From Onchocerca volvulus (taxonomy: Eukaryota; Nematoda; Chromadorea; Rhabditida; Onchocercidae), in assembly GCA_000499405.2 (NCBI GenBank), contig HG738140.1, positions 990,188 to 1,054,187 on the forward strand: a stretch of DNA of 64,000 bases, given 5' to 3'. The notes beneath the pieces are model-generated. The model was not told the origin of the DNA and ran no database searches. It worked only from the letters and a program-made list of their open reading frames with translations. Below are positions 13,301 through 28,132 of the stretch, one piece after another. The translations under genes and the position numbers were made by a program. Every line of letters begins with the position of its first letter. The first letter of the stretch is position 1.

Positions 13301-16300
13301 CCAAAAAAATACTTTTCTCGACCAATTTGAAAATAATAACGATTAAAAATAATTTTATTTACTTACTTGAAATGATCTAAAATATTTAATTCCATTTTAT
13401 CATCGCTATCATCTCTGCTTAGCAATCTGAAAAGTATATTATTAGTTTTAACAAAATTTAAACTCAACCTGAAATTTTATCTAATCACATTTCTAAATAA
13501 TTTTGTAATAATTTATTCTTTAATTAGTCGGTTAAAATTTTTGAAATTTATTCGTTAAAAGATGTAGAAATTTTAAAAGTTTTGTAAATAGAGAGCTTTA
13601 AACATTTGAGACATGGATGTGAACATTTTTTACTCCTTCGAGTTTGATTATAACTTTATCTAGGGAATTTTGAAATCTTTATTTTTAAAAGATGATTTGC
13701 AAGACTATGAGATAGCTAACTGAACCAATCCACATATTTTTTCCAGTTTCCAACGTCATTTCTTCAACTGTCTGTAATTTGTCTACGTAGCTTTGTTATC
13801 TTAATAAGCTAAAAATCTAATATATTGCACACCAGTGACTTTAACAATAATATTTAACATTTGAAGATGGCATATTTATAACCTTTGTTTTTCTTAAAAA
13901 CTTTAATTGCAATTTTTTCACTTCTAATTTTTGGCATTTAACTTTTATCTCTAATTTTTTAGTCTTTTTTTTTTGAAAAACAATAACATAATTGTTCAAA
14001 TGAGCTTAAGGTTTAGAAATATTATAGTCTAATTATTCTGAAAAAGTGTAGCCTGGTTATATTTACTACTATAATTCCAGTAGTAAGTTTTTTATCTAAT
14101 ACGTAATTTTCCTCAATGCATTTTGAAATTATTAAAGAATTAATAAAATTGTTTATTTCTCTCACAAATTAGCAGCTCATATTAAAAATTATCATATTAG
14201 GTGGGTGAATTTGAAAAAAGAAGTTATCAAAAGAAAAGATTCTAATAGCATCAGAAATTGAGGAAATTATTATATCAATTCGCACAATCAGAATTTCGTT
14301 CATTAATAGAAAAAAATTACTCTTATCCAGAAAAGTAAGGATCTAAAATTATGCAAAAAATCGAAAAAAAAAAGACGGAAAATCTCTAATTTAAAATCCC
14401 CTTAATTTTTAGATGACCCGAGAAAAAACTTTTGCCAATTTTCGTTTTTTTTTTCTCTAGAAGAGTGATTTTTCCAATTCTCTTTTTTCAGATAAGTATA
14501 CATTCATGTCTTCCGACATGATAATTTTATTTCGAACTTTCGAGTGGATAATTCGGATTGAAAAAAATCCGGAATAGGTGAATTTTTGACCTCGTTGTTT
14601 TAGGGAACTTATTACTATTCATATGCAATTTTCGAGTTTTATAAACAATTCATTTTATATACAAATATCATCAGGTTAATTTGTAATGATCTAATACCAA
14701 ATCATAATTTTGTCTAGAAATTTGAATGATTAATTTGTAGAGACAAAGTTGAGGAAGTTTTTTCTCCAAAACACTGCTTATGTTTTTATTGACTTTTCAT
14801 TTTCGACTCACTTTAAAAATAATGCCGACATAGAAAAAGTTAGAAATTCGATCAAGGTTGGAAAGAATTTCTAGAATCTGAAGCATTTATAATCGTTATA
14901 GAAGCAAAAACTTACAGATTAAATAAACTATTTAGATCATACTCAAATTTAAAATTCTCCCCCCCCAAAAAAAAATTATACTTAATCAAGAGTAAAAATA
15001 CGTACGTGAGACCTGTTTCATGAACTGTTAATATCCGTTGTGCGTTAACTACTTCATTAGTAATCCGGTTAATGAATTGATCCACCACTGGAAACTGAAC
15101 GCTGAAGTATAAGGGCCATTGTCGAGCACATTGGATAACAGCTATCTTAGCATCCATCATGATCAACTGAGGATTATTGAGTGCAGCAGGAGGAACACGA
15201 TAATTGCCTACAATTTAAAATTTAAACTAATTAAAATTTTTTAAAATTATTGGTATTAAGTTTTTCAAATGATTCAAATACTGCAACTAACTTTTTCAAA
15301 TAATTCAACCTTTTAATCGGAAATAAAAAAATCTAGTCAAAAAATGTTTCTTCAATGTTTCTTCAATAATAATATAGTGACACATAAGATTATGTTTTTA
15401 TAACAAGTTTATTAAAAAATAAATTACTGGAATAATTTAATTTAATAGTTGAAGAAAAGATTAACATAGAAACCCAAAAAACAATTTTTTTTTTTAGAAA
15501 CCTAAAAACAAATACTTATATCACATTCATTTTTTAATTTGATCATGGAAAAAATAAAAATCAGAAAACTTACGTAAAATTTGACTTACAGCATCACGCT
15601 CATTGTTACGAATTCGATAGCATTTAGGTTTGCGACAATCGGTAATAATTTGAGCAAAAATTAAATCAATTTCTTGTTCTTCTCCAAGTTGTTCATTGGG
15701 ATGAAATACCTATGTAGATAAAAATGTAAATGTTCATTGTTTTAAGCCTTAAATCTCCGAAGATTCTTCACCAATTGTTTTGAAATTTTGAAACAGTGTT
15801 GCATTCGAATAGGCGCGTGTTTCTATGTAGATATCCTACTTTTTTTTCATCTGTCTCTCTGTGATAGGTAAAAGTAAGTAGACGGATTGAATCTCTTGAC
15901 GTGCCTACTTTCCGTTAGTAAGACGTAGGCTACTATTGACGCGGTGTCGTGGGTGGAGAATGCTAGCATGTAGCAGAATGCTGAAAGGCGCCGGTTCGGT
16001 GGAAGGTTGATAAGGGCGTAAAATGCATGCATCACTAAAGTGCTTTTTCGTTCATCTGTTGCTTTGTGAGGAATGTAGTTGCGTCGCAGAAACATCGAGG
16101 TATTTTAAAAGATTTTTTTGCATTTAAAACAGATATATATTCAGCTTATAAATTTTTGCTTTATTTTAGATTCTCATTATATTGTATGATGAAATGTTTC
16201 GCTCAAGCAATTTATTGGATGAATTCTTTGATTTCTAATATTAGGTAGTGTTTTGGATTGTCTCTTTATTGAAATTGTATCATCGAATTGATCTGCTGCT

Positions 16301-19300
16301 GTTGCTTCGTAGAATTGCATCGTGAATAAAATTACAACAGAGATCTTTTGTCATATATGCAATTAAGTATTCCTAAGCTAATGCTTGAGTAAAAAAAAGC
16401 ATTTACTATCAAATAATGCAAAATAACCACGTGGAACTGGAAAATGTTCCTAATATTGATTATGGCAGCAATTCGATTCTAAAATAACACAGCTTTGGCT
16501 TTTGCATCGTCCGGAATAGCTGCGACATGCTATCAAGTGGAAGAATTAATTCCGCCTTGAATTTGCCATTGAACATGCAATTCATTGAAACTCTCATATT
16601 CAACATTTCCAAAGCATCCGGCATGGGAAAAGTATTATAGAAATGCAAACTTATTGTTTGGATGAATGTACAATGGCGCAAAAAAAATCGCTCGAAGCTC
16701 TTGATTGATCATTTCGAGATTTCTATGAAAACATCAGACCATTTGGAACGCATTATTGTTTGCAGAAGATTTCAAACAAACATCACCTGTAATTCCTCGA
16801 CCGACACTAGCGGATGAAATAAATGGTTATCTGAAATACTTTATTTTGTGGCGAAACCTAAAGATCTTAAAATTATCTACAAATACTGTCCAGTACAAAT
16901 ATATGCAAATATTATTCAGTTGCAAAATGATCAGCTAATATATCCTCAAACAATTGCTGACAAGATGCATTTCATTGTCTCATACTTCTGCAATTTAGTG
17001 ACGTCAAAAGAATTGGTTGAAAAAAAATTTCCCAAGATTCAAACTAGTTATAAGAATCACGATTGGTTGAATGAAGAAACTATTCCTGCAGCAAAGTCTA
17101 CGAGCTTAACAATATTCTGACATTCGAAGCGAAGCAGTCACATACAAGTCCGTCGATATTGTTATGGAAGCGGATCAAGCGATTAATTATCTAACGAAAT
17201 ATTTAAATTCCCTCCATCTGTCAGGAATGCCATCGCAGGTACTGCAATTGAAAATCGCTGTGCAAATTCTCATGTTGCGAAATATCAAATAGCCAAAACT
17301 TGCAGCACGGGGCTAGTAATAAAAAAATTAATGAGCAACATCGTAGAAGCAACAATCTTGACAGGATCTTTCAAAGATGACGATGTCTTATCTTTCGAAT
17401 TCCTATGATTCCAGTGGGTATGTCATTTCAGTTCAAGTGATTGCAATTGCCAATTCGATTGACGTTTGCATTCACCATCAACAAAGCTCAGGATCAAAGT
17501 TTAGAATTGTGCGGTTTAGATCTGGAGACCGATTGCTTCTCACATGGACAATTATATGTTGCATGTTTTGGAGTTGGCAAATTAGACAATCTCTATATCT
17601 ACACAGACAATGGAAAACAAAAAATATTGTATGCCTTTAAGTATTGTGAAATTAAATATATTAAAGGTGGGCGAAAGCTGAAAGATGTCAAATACGCCAC
17701 GACAATTAATGTAAGAAATACTAAAGTCAAGTGGTGAGATATAATTTCAAAGAAATCATAAACATTTTTACCGCCAAAATACTCCAATTCACAAATAAAC
17801 GATAAAGATCAAGGCAGCAATGGCAAATGTTGGGAGTTAGAGGGGTTCCAGTTCTACAATTCTAAGCGAAGCAACAGTAGTAACAATCCGACATTTCAGT
17901 TAGTTGAACAGTATTCTTCTCTATCAGCTTCTCTCTATAAGTTTAATTTAAAGCATTCTAACTTAAAAACCAAAGAAAGAATAACCAAAAGATTAATTTT
18001 GCCTTTGTCTTGATATTCTCTGATAATTGTTTGTTTCGACGAATCACTCTTCATCAATCAATAAAACTTTTCTCGACTGGATTCCTCTATTCATTTGAGA
18101 CATCTCCTTACACCTATCGCTATCTAGCCAAATTACAGTAGCACTTAGCCACACTGAGCCACACAACACGTGTATATAAAAATTATATAAAATATGTAAT
18201 TGAATGAAACATTGCGTCAAAATTTCAAATCATTCGGTAAGAACTTTCGGTGACCTAAGATTTTCAACAAATGAACACTCACATTTTTTTTTTTCTTTTA
18301 ATGTAGACTAGCTGTATTCGCCAAGCATTGTCATGGTAATGGGTGGCTCCAGCTAGTTTACAAATAAAAATTCTTTTTTTTTAAAACTATTATTTTATGA
18401 AATAATCAAATTCATATAAAATTCACTGATATAAACAAAAAGAGATATTTTGATTAAGTTCTATATGCATTAAATTGAAATAAAAAATTTGAAAATTTTT
18501 GTTCGTTACTTGTTTACGAATCATTAAATTCCATGGTTGTTGAACATACTGCATAGCAGGACGTTCACGTTGTTGCTCATTTTGCTGACCTAAAATTCAT
18601 TAATGGAACTTATTATATAAGTTTCATAGTTTAAGATGACGATTAACGATAATTGCGAACATATATATCAAATCAGAAGATCAATGGAAAGATAAAACTT
18701 GTAGAAAAATCACGAAGATAAAGAGCAGTTAATATTATTTACGAATTCAATCGTTGCTAATTTTCTAATTAGTATAAGTATAAAGGTGATGCAAATACGA
18801 TGCTCATAAATATAATAAAGTTTCTTAGAAGCTTTACCATCCAGCATATAATGCGACATTCCTGTTTGATGTTGTTGTTGTTGCAATTTCGATAATTGAG
18901 CCTGATGAAGTGCCACTTCCGCCATAGTTTGAGCTTGATTATGGACTCCATCCATTTCATTTATCCATTCTCCAAATGTTTCTCTTTGTCCTTCCAACTA
19001 TAAAAAAAGAAATTTCAATTCATAAAGATGAAATTAGAAAACTTCAGATGATTGTAATTCCACAGAAATCGCTTGAAATATATCATTTTCATTCTTATGA
19101 TTAGGAATAAATAATTATCTTGTATTACGATCTTATTTGATTGCTTGTTCATGATGTGGTTTTGGTAGAAAAAAATTTGTTTTCGTTCTGTCGACAAAAT
19201 CACTACCTCTTTTAATGCTTCAACATGAGGTTGAATGATTGCTGTAGGTGCTTCATCATCGATTTCAGAATGATATGCCTGTTGCTGTTGTTGATCTTGA

Positions 19301-22300
19301 TAGTTCTGTTGTTGTTTCTTATTGCTTTTTATAGAATTTGTTATATTAGAAATAGTCACATTCCTTGCTGTATGATTACCATAAATACTCTATAAAAAGA
19401 AGACTGATGGATATCATTTCAGAATTCAACATTTGCGACTAATGATTAACTGAAAACAGACAATATTGTAGATAAAATTTACAAATTGTTTGTTTACTAT
19501 ATATCAAAAAATAAAAAAATAATAATAAAAAAATATATATGCATAAGATCAAAAATTTAAATGAATAAATACGTAGAATTTACATATATATACGAAGATT
19601 CAACAAAATTACTTTTTCTTTTCTACCAGTCTATTTCAATGCATCATTTTCAAATTTAATAATAGTTCTTACTGATTTTTTCTTTTGTACGAAATCATCC
19701 GAATTCGTCATATTATAAGCACTTCCATTCCTTATCGCGGGACTACCATAAATATTCTGCAATAATAATTTTTTTTCTGACTAGTAATGGTAATTTCTTA
19801 AAACGCTTTTCTTTCGGATGTTTAAGCAAACATTTTGCATTTTTAAAAAACATTCTTATTTATAATTTAAATATTACAAAATTGTGCATTGAAAATAGCA
19901 TAAAAACGAGAACGAATTAAAAAGACGATACCAGTTTTGCAAAATTATTGTTCGAAATCATTTCGTTATTGTCGGTAATTTCAGCATTAAATTCTTTTCC
20001 TGGTACAGTTATTAAACGTGGTGGTGGTGATGGTGATAATGGTTGTTGCGATCGTAAATTTGGTTGCGTTCGTCGTAAAGATGGAACTGGATGCGATAGT
20101 GATGACGTGTTAATAGTCCTTGATACTGTTGTATGTTGTCTTCCTTAAAATTACTGTTTCAAAAATTTTTTAGTTTATCGGAAATAACTTTTATTGGAAA
20201 AAATAGTTAAAAGATTTGTTTGCTAAAATTAGATTTTATTACACCAACAATCTGAATGAATAGATAAATTTAACAGAATAATTTGATTAGCAAACGGAAA
20301 AAAAAGAAACACAACACTAACATTAATAAGTATGACATATAAGGAATGATATTGATTTCAAATATTAAAAATTTTGTAATTTATATTTTTAATAATTTGT
20401 TCATCTTGTAACGTTAACCTGAATATGGTACTTCTTGTATAGCTGTGTCATAATAATAATTCTCATCTGTTCCAGTAGGACTAATTTGATTTCTGGGATA
20501 TCCCAATTGATGAGGCTGTAATTGGTTTTGTTCCTGTAATTTGGTATTCATTCATTGTTTGCAATAAGATAGAAATAAATGCTAACTTTTTAATAAGCAA
20601 TTAATGCTTATCATCTAATAAGCATACTACTAATTAAAAAATAAATTTGCAAATTAATAAAAATTGCTTACATTTTGTTTATGATGCAAATTTTTAATTG
20701 CTAACGGTGGACTTTTCAAACATTCATTTGTTTGTGGATGCACTGGTCCAATATAGCTGCAATTATTTAAAATTTATTCAAAGAAATTAATTTTTCGTAA
20801 AACAGAAAATGTTTGCATTATCTGTGACTACATATATTATTGACAAATTTTTGATTAAAAAATGATGGGTCAAAACTTGACATTTTAACACACAGTTTTA
20901 GTTTGTTTTAAAATTCGCATCAGACAAATTCCTTTTATTTAACTTCTTCCATTTTTCTCCCCTCTCCCCCCTCCCCCCTTTTTTTTTTTTATTTCAGATA
21001 TTACACAGATTGATAATTATGGATATATTTTCTTAAATATTTTACTGGTATATTATTATGTAATATATAGGTGTATATTTATTCATAGTATGCATAAAAA
21101 TGCTACCGAGCCTTAATTGAAGTTGGTTTTATTTGTCCGAAACGACTTTTCTCGTCTAAATTTGTGGATAACTGTGTTGTTTCGGGAAGCGTTGAAGAGC
21201 GCTAAAAATGTAATAATAATTACAATTGAAGAAAAAAAAAATGATAATAAAAATGTTTTTGTCGTTTATTTTGGTACAGAATTATTATAATGTTTATTAT
21301 TCATATTAATTGATAAAGTTCTGGCTTAATAAAAAAATTAATTTAATAGAATGAAAGAAAAGAAATGGGTTTGTTTAAATAAATCAATACAATAAGAAAT
21401 TGCTATAGTTATAGTAAAATTATTCAAGAAACTTACAATTACCATCCGAGTTAATGAGCCTGATAATTCGCCGTCATTACCCTATTAAAAAAAAAAAAAG
21501 ATTACGGAATTTATGGATTGAATATAAATTTACTGAGAGATGCAAATGATGAATAATGGAACTTAATGACAAGAACATTTCATTTTATCCATAATCAATC
21601 AGAAGATTAAGTGAAGTGGAATGAAAAGCAGTAATATTACTATCTTAATTCAAATCTAAATAAGTAGATTAACAAACATTAATTTTCTTCAATAATTTTT
21701 TCTCTTTTTCCATTTAATTTATATTTTATTTCTTGAATTCTAACTTTTTTCCCCTCTTTTGAGTTTATCAAACCATATTATCCAATTAGAGAAATATATG
21801 GGTATAATCGAGAGAAATGTTAGAATTCTATACATGAGAAATGATTTCTCCTGATGATTTCTCCATCAGATTCAGTAAGATCAGTGACTCGAGAATCGAT
21901 CTGATAACAATCCAAACCCTATTGATGCATTCATGGATACGAAAAATATGGAGTCTGTTATTTTAATAAATTTATCTTTTTTTTAAAAAAACAACCTCGT
22001 TATAGGTAGTATCATTCGGATATGCAGCAGACATTATGGCAGCATTTCCATACGTATTAGACGTCGTAGTACGATTTCCATAGATATTAGACATCATAGT
22101 ATCACTGTTATAATTGTAACAAACCGATGTCGGTGATAATGTTCGATCATCCGGATGAGAAACATTACCCGTGATCATTGGACTTCTAAAATTTATAGTA
22201 TTAGAAAAATTTGATTTTGTAAAAACCAAAAAATAAATTGACATTAGAATTTCAACTATTTATCAAAAAAAAAAAAAGAAAAAAACAAACAAACAAACAA

Positions 22301-25300
22301 TCTTCATCATAATTGAAAGCGACTGATAAGTAACAATCTACTGATTAAAGCTTACTAGATTAAGCTATAGATTAGATTAGACATGAATAATTATATCAAC
22401 TTAATACTTTCTTGTGAAATATTGTGTCATATTATGCAAGGTATAATTATAAGTCTATCTGTTATGTCATAAAATAATTGAGGTAATTCATGGTTAAAAA
22501 GAAAGCAAAAAATGTAAATTCTATTTTCAGACAATAAATTAACTTGATAAGTTATTAATGATAAGATAATTTAAATCTATTATATAAGGTTTGAAAATTT
22601 AGCATAAAAAAGTAATACAAATGATTTCGGAAAAAATCAAAACTAGAAAAGTGAGCATATATAAAGTTTCAGTTTTCAACTAAAATTTCGTCTTAATTTA
22701 TAAAATAAATATGAAATCTTACAATTTAATTATAATTCCAATAATCAATTCATGTTATTTAAAAATTTGTAGATATTTTCGTTTTTCCTCTGTCGAAATT
22801 AGATCTCCATGTTTAATTAAATTCTAATTCGAATCGGTACGAATAATGATAAATTTTTAATTGGTTTAAGAATTTTTTACTTTTTAAAAAAAAAACTAGA
22901 TATCGTTGCACACTTCTTACTGCGATTTTCAACAATTTTTTTCTAATACTTGTTAAATTAAGATAATCCCGTTTTTATATATAGCTTGGTTTATTAATAG
23001 AAATTTATCATATCATATGTTGATAAATGAAATTCAGTATGTTAAATAAATAAAGAAATAAGCAAACTTTATCGGTACTGGTGACAGGCATGCTCTAACA
23101 GTTGTCGTTGGTACTGGCGATACACACATCATCTAAAAAATGCTTATCTATTCAAAAAACAAGAAAACTTAATATAAATACATGGTTAATGAGGGAGACA
23201 TAGAAGCAGTAAAGTTTCATATAAAAAAACTAGTATAATCCATCTGATTATTTATTACAATATAATAACAAAAAACTAAACCTAAATCATTTTGTTAGAT
23301 TTAGTTTAATAATCGTTAAACTAGTTCCGTACATTTTTTTTTGAATCATTTAAGTTTTTTACCATTCAACATTTTTTTACTTTGTCTTTTTTCTTTATTA
23401 ACATGCCAGAAAATTATTATTGGATTATTTATTAATATATTTTAATTATCTAGTATTTTATAAAATGATTGTAACCTGAAACCAGACTTGACAAAAAGAT
23501 CAACATATGAAAAAGATAATAGTTCAGTGTGTAATTAAAAGAAATAAACTAACCGGTACCATAACCGGCATTACTGATGATAATGGTGCTCCAGTAATGG
23601 TACTATCAGATAAGGTAGTGTTAGCATATAGTAGTTGTTGTTGATGATGTTGATATTGTTGCTGCTGTTGTTGTTGTGGTTGTCGCTGTTGTTGTTGTTG
23701 GCTTGAATTAATCATACGTCCTATAATTTTCAATTTTCATAAATAATCTTAAAGGGAAATTTGCCAAAAAGCAATAAAACAATACCCTCGACGGGTAGCA
23801 TAAACATCATCGGTGATGGTGCATAATTTACCGCTGCTGTCATATATTGTTGTGATGCCTGAAATTTAATCCATATGAATTAGATAAGATATTATTCGCT
23901 AAAATTTAGCTAGGACATTAATCGAGTAAAATATTATAGAATGACAATTTTCTTTCTAAATTACAATACTATTGATAAATTATTAATACAAAAAGATAAA
24001 ACTAACCGATTGTATAGTTTCGTTGTCATCATTAGCAAAAGTTCCTTTAATTGTAGTAGAAATCATTGCAGCACTTACATGATTATCGTCAGTTCGTTCT
24101 AGATCATTTGCTGGCAATACCTCAAAATATTTTACTAAATATTGAAAAATAAATTATTTAAATCGTAGATTTCAATGTTTCAAAATGTGAAACATCAAAA
24201 TTAAATTTTGTAATTTACATTTGAAGAATGAATCTTCCAAAACAGACCAAATTTAGTTCACGATAAATTACCAAATTTATTTCACTTATTATTATTTAAT
24301 AGGAACTGTATAATAAGTACATTTTAAAATGAGAAAAAGCAAACTTGAAAGTTGTTAAAAAAATGAAAGCAAACTTGAAAGTTGTTAAAAAAATGATTTC
24401 AAATGATACTGATACTTGTTCAAAGATAGCATCCAGAAATTGATCCACATCACTTGCTTTTGTTGGAATCTGCATGTGTCTGATACGAGTCGAAACGGAT
24501 GATTGTTCTGATGGAGCGCTAATTAGTGATTCTTCTACAGAAGAACAGTGTGATAAAAAATAAATACCAAAAATGTTTATAATTCGCAATATACTATTTT
24601 TTCGCAGCCGCCATGATAGTTGTTCAAAATATTAAACGATTTTATGCAGGTTTACTATCATTCATTCATTTTACCGGACTGATTGATCAGGAAGATATGG
24701 AATAATTTAGCAAGTCAGATTAAAAAAAATGATGTGTAAGACGAAAGTAAGAAATTTATTAATTACAAAAATTCAAGGAGAAAAATAAAATAAGACAAAT
24801 AGAAGATTAATTTCTTGCCAGTAGGCTGATTTGTTTGTTGTGGTGTTGAACAGCATAAGGCACGTGTTTCCATTTCCTCACGTTGTTGCGACATGGTTGA
24901 TCTCTATAAATATTTTATTTTTTAGAAAATGTCTTTTTTTAAATTATTTTGAAGAATTTGAAATCACTTTTTTGAAATTTTCTGACAAAAATTAATATAC
25001 ATCACGATTAGAAACCAAAATTGAAAGTTGACTAACTTCCTATTCTCGATTTTACCCAAATTTTGAGATTTTTCGTTATTCAAATTTCTAAGACATCTCA
25101 GTCTCTGATTTATAATTTAATATCTATCATAATTCAAAATTTCCTTGCCGTAAAATTATCAGAATGTTGCTGTGATATGTCATTGTTATCAACTGCATTC
25201 ATAAAAACAGTTGATGATCGTGATGCATTTGTTGTATTAATTTGTTGGTTAATTGATCGTTGCCCTGAATAAAATTATAAAAAAGAAAAAAATGGAAAAA

Positions 25301-28059
25301 GTAATTAAAATAATTTCGCGAATACAATCATATATACTTCGAAAAAAGAAATTATGTATTTCAGAATCTTAAAATTAAGAAGATATATGTCATCCAAAAT
25401 CTTGAACTAGAGAAAAATATCGTCTCGCTCTAATCACAGATGTTGAAGATGATTCCTTCGCTTGATTTTATTCTAATTTCATTTAATTTTCAGGCAAATA
25501 TAAGTGAATCTACTTACTAATTCCATTTTCTACACGAGTTATCATAGGTTGCTGATGTGGTGGTGGTACTGGTTGTGTTGGCAGGAATGAAGTAGTTGGA
25601 AGCATTACTGGCATAAATTGTACCTGAGCTGGTACAAAGGGCTAAAAAAATAATCCAATTATTGAGAATATTAATAAAAATTGACGAAGCATTATTAATG
25701 ATTCTTTCATATCGATATTGCTATATAACTGTGATAAAATCGAAATATTTTATAATATAACGAAATAACCAAAATATTTTGCATGATAGAAATTTGTACT
25801 ACAAAGATCATTTATTTTAAGATTTCTTGAAAAAATAAATCGTTTGTTCATATCTCAACCTTTAGTCAGAAAGCCCTTGTTCTTTCATCTTTCGATAGAT
25901 GTGTATTGTTTAAAATGTTGAAATCGATGTTAAATGTGCGGAACGTTGCAAGAATTAAATTTGTGTGCTTTGTTTGAAATATTGTAATCTCTTATACTTT
26001 GTTTTGATAACCAATTTTTTGTATAATTAACATGTTGTAAGCCATCGGCCATTATCAAGACGAAGGATCATCCGTATGTGTAGAAGTTTCGCGGGTCAGC
26101 AGGAATAAATGTCAGGATTAGTTCAGTTCTAATTCGATTTCGAGGACAGTTCGAAGGCAGCAGGAACGAGAATTCAATAATTTAACGTCAGAGGAAAGAG
26201 TTCATCAAAATCCAAGTCCAGAGAAAATCAACAAATATTTTGTTTATAGATTAGCTGGAGCGGGAACAATAAGTGGCGCAATGGATGCTTCAAATTTGCT
26301 GAAGCCTGCTTTTTCACGCGGGAAAATTCGTTGCATAGAAGCAGGAGCAGTAGCAGTAGTGAAGTGAAATGAGGAATTACAATCTTAATAGTGCGACAAC
26401 GTACTGAGCATTCAGATGATTATTATTGTTATCCTTTATTGCTTACTGTGTATTGTTCATTTAGTCTCTATTACTGTATAATCACGATATTGTCTATAAT
26501 ATCTATAAAAAAAACCAGCTAATATATTTTCATTGTGCTGTAGTATTGTATAAGGTAATAAAATCTATTGTTGACGTAGAGGAATCATAAGTGTCAAGAA
26601 GACCGAATCTAAACTACAATATCGTAGGAAAAATGACAAAATTTTCAAATAATATTTTTAGTTTGATACAATTTCCTTGACGATTTCATTCATTAAAATC
26701 TTTTAAGTGATTGCATATAATAGCGGGAAGTTTAAATATCTTAATAATTTAGTTTTCCAATTAAGATAATGATGATTTGGATATGCTTTGTCGGGAAAAC
26801 CGAAATTAATTCCCAACTAAAACTAATTAATATGGAAAATTACATAACCAAATGGTTAAAAAATTGTAAAATTCTTTTTTATGAGTCATCATCTGTAAAA
26901 TTATCTCACATTGTGTGCTTTGTCCACGCTCATTTACAACCACATCGAAACACTTCTGCTTACAGCTCCTTCTTTAAAAGGGCTGCAAACAATGAAACAA
27001 AAGGAGACAAAAACACATTGTGTGCTTTGTCCATGCTCGTTTACAACCACATCAAACATTTCTGCTTACAGCTAATAAAGTCATAAATCATGTGCTTGTA
27101 AAACTGTTCTTGTCTTTAAATTCAATTAAACTGTTGTAACATTTTTTCCTTTGTGAACAATTCTTTTTGTTAAAATTATCTCAACATCAATTGTCTTGTA
27201 TCCCTATACGCCCAATTCTTAACATTTAATCCATTAAATTCCAAAAACAAAAACCACTTTTTTCATCATTCATTCCTTGCAAATTGTTTTACTAGACGAT
27301 CTAAAACCTCATTGCTATTGTCCAAGCTCCCAATATTCTCCAAAAATCCAGCTAACATCACTCAATTTACTTCACTTATTAACAAAATCATATCCATTCG
27401 TCTGATTTATATTGTACTGTTAATTACATATTAATTGATTACTACTATTCTGAATAAAGGAATTAATATAAATCTATTCCTTCCACAACTCAAATCAAAT
27501 TTCAAACCTTCCACAACATGCTTTACATACATACTTTCTTTCCAGCTGTCGGTAGTGAGCAAATTATTATTTATCATTGGAAGTTCTGATAGCATAATTT
27601 CATAAAATGTGAAAAAAAAAAAGAAATTACGATCTGTATTACTTACCATAGTAGCCATTGCAGTAAAATGTTGCGGAATGTAAGCAAAACTGGGTTGCTG
27701 ATTCTGATTTTGTTGTTGATTTTGTTGCTGTTGCTGTTGTTGTTGTTGTTGTTGTCGAAGTTCAACAAAGTGTTGTTGTTGACGTCGATAACGTTGCAAT
27801 GTAGTATCATGCTGTTGTTGTTTTTGATGCTGTTTTTGTTATTTTGATATTATTACAAATGATTAATGAGTATTGCAAAATTAAACAAATATTGATGCAC
27901 AAAGAAACTAATTAAAATACTAACATGGAAATTATCATCTATCATATTGCGACCATCATAGATGACATTACTGTAAATGCTGTCATCATAACGTTTAAGA
28001 TCCATATTTGTATCGTAATAATCATTGCTATTGTTAGCAGGATCTGAAAATATTTATTA

Positions 28060-28090
<31 letters not shown>

Positions 28091-28094
28091 AAAA

Positions 28095-28132
<38 letters not shown>

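Larger units (their letters stand above)
13081..18589 (-). other. hum-4: Myosin XV-type FERM F2/F3-like segment (exons 49-53)
   Basis: Exons 18510-18589, 15574-15709, 15006-15207, 13367-13426 and 13081-13231. The sequence runs [16 protein letters not shown], then [51 protein letters not shown] and [19 protein letters not shown], followed by strands [20 protein letters not shown] and a final helix [15 protein letters not shown]. The first part matches the segment before the SH3 domain of class XV myosins; the second looks like a PH-like F3 lobe. The intron between exons 49 and 50 contains an antisense Helitron (15709-18356) whose 5' end coincides with the exon 50 acceptor. Confidence 0.75.

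Noticed and set aside
16460..16681. 73-codon minus-strand ORF in the 15.7-18.4 kb element
   Set aside because: It is the antisense shadow of Helitron helicase sequence on the plus strand.
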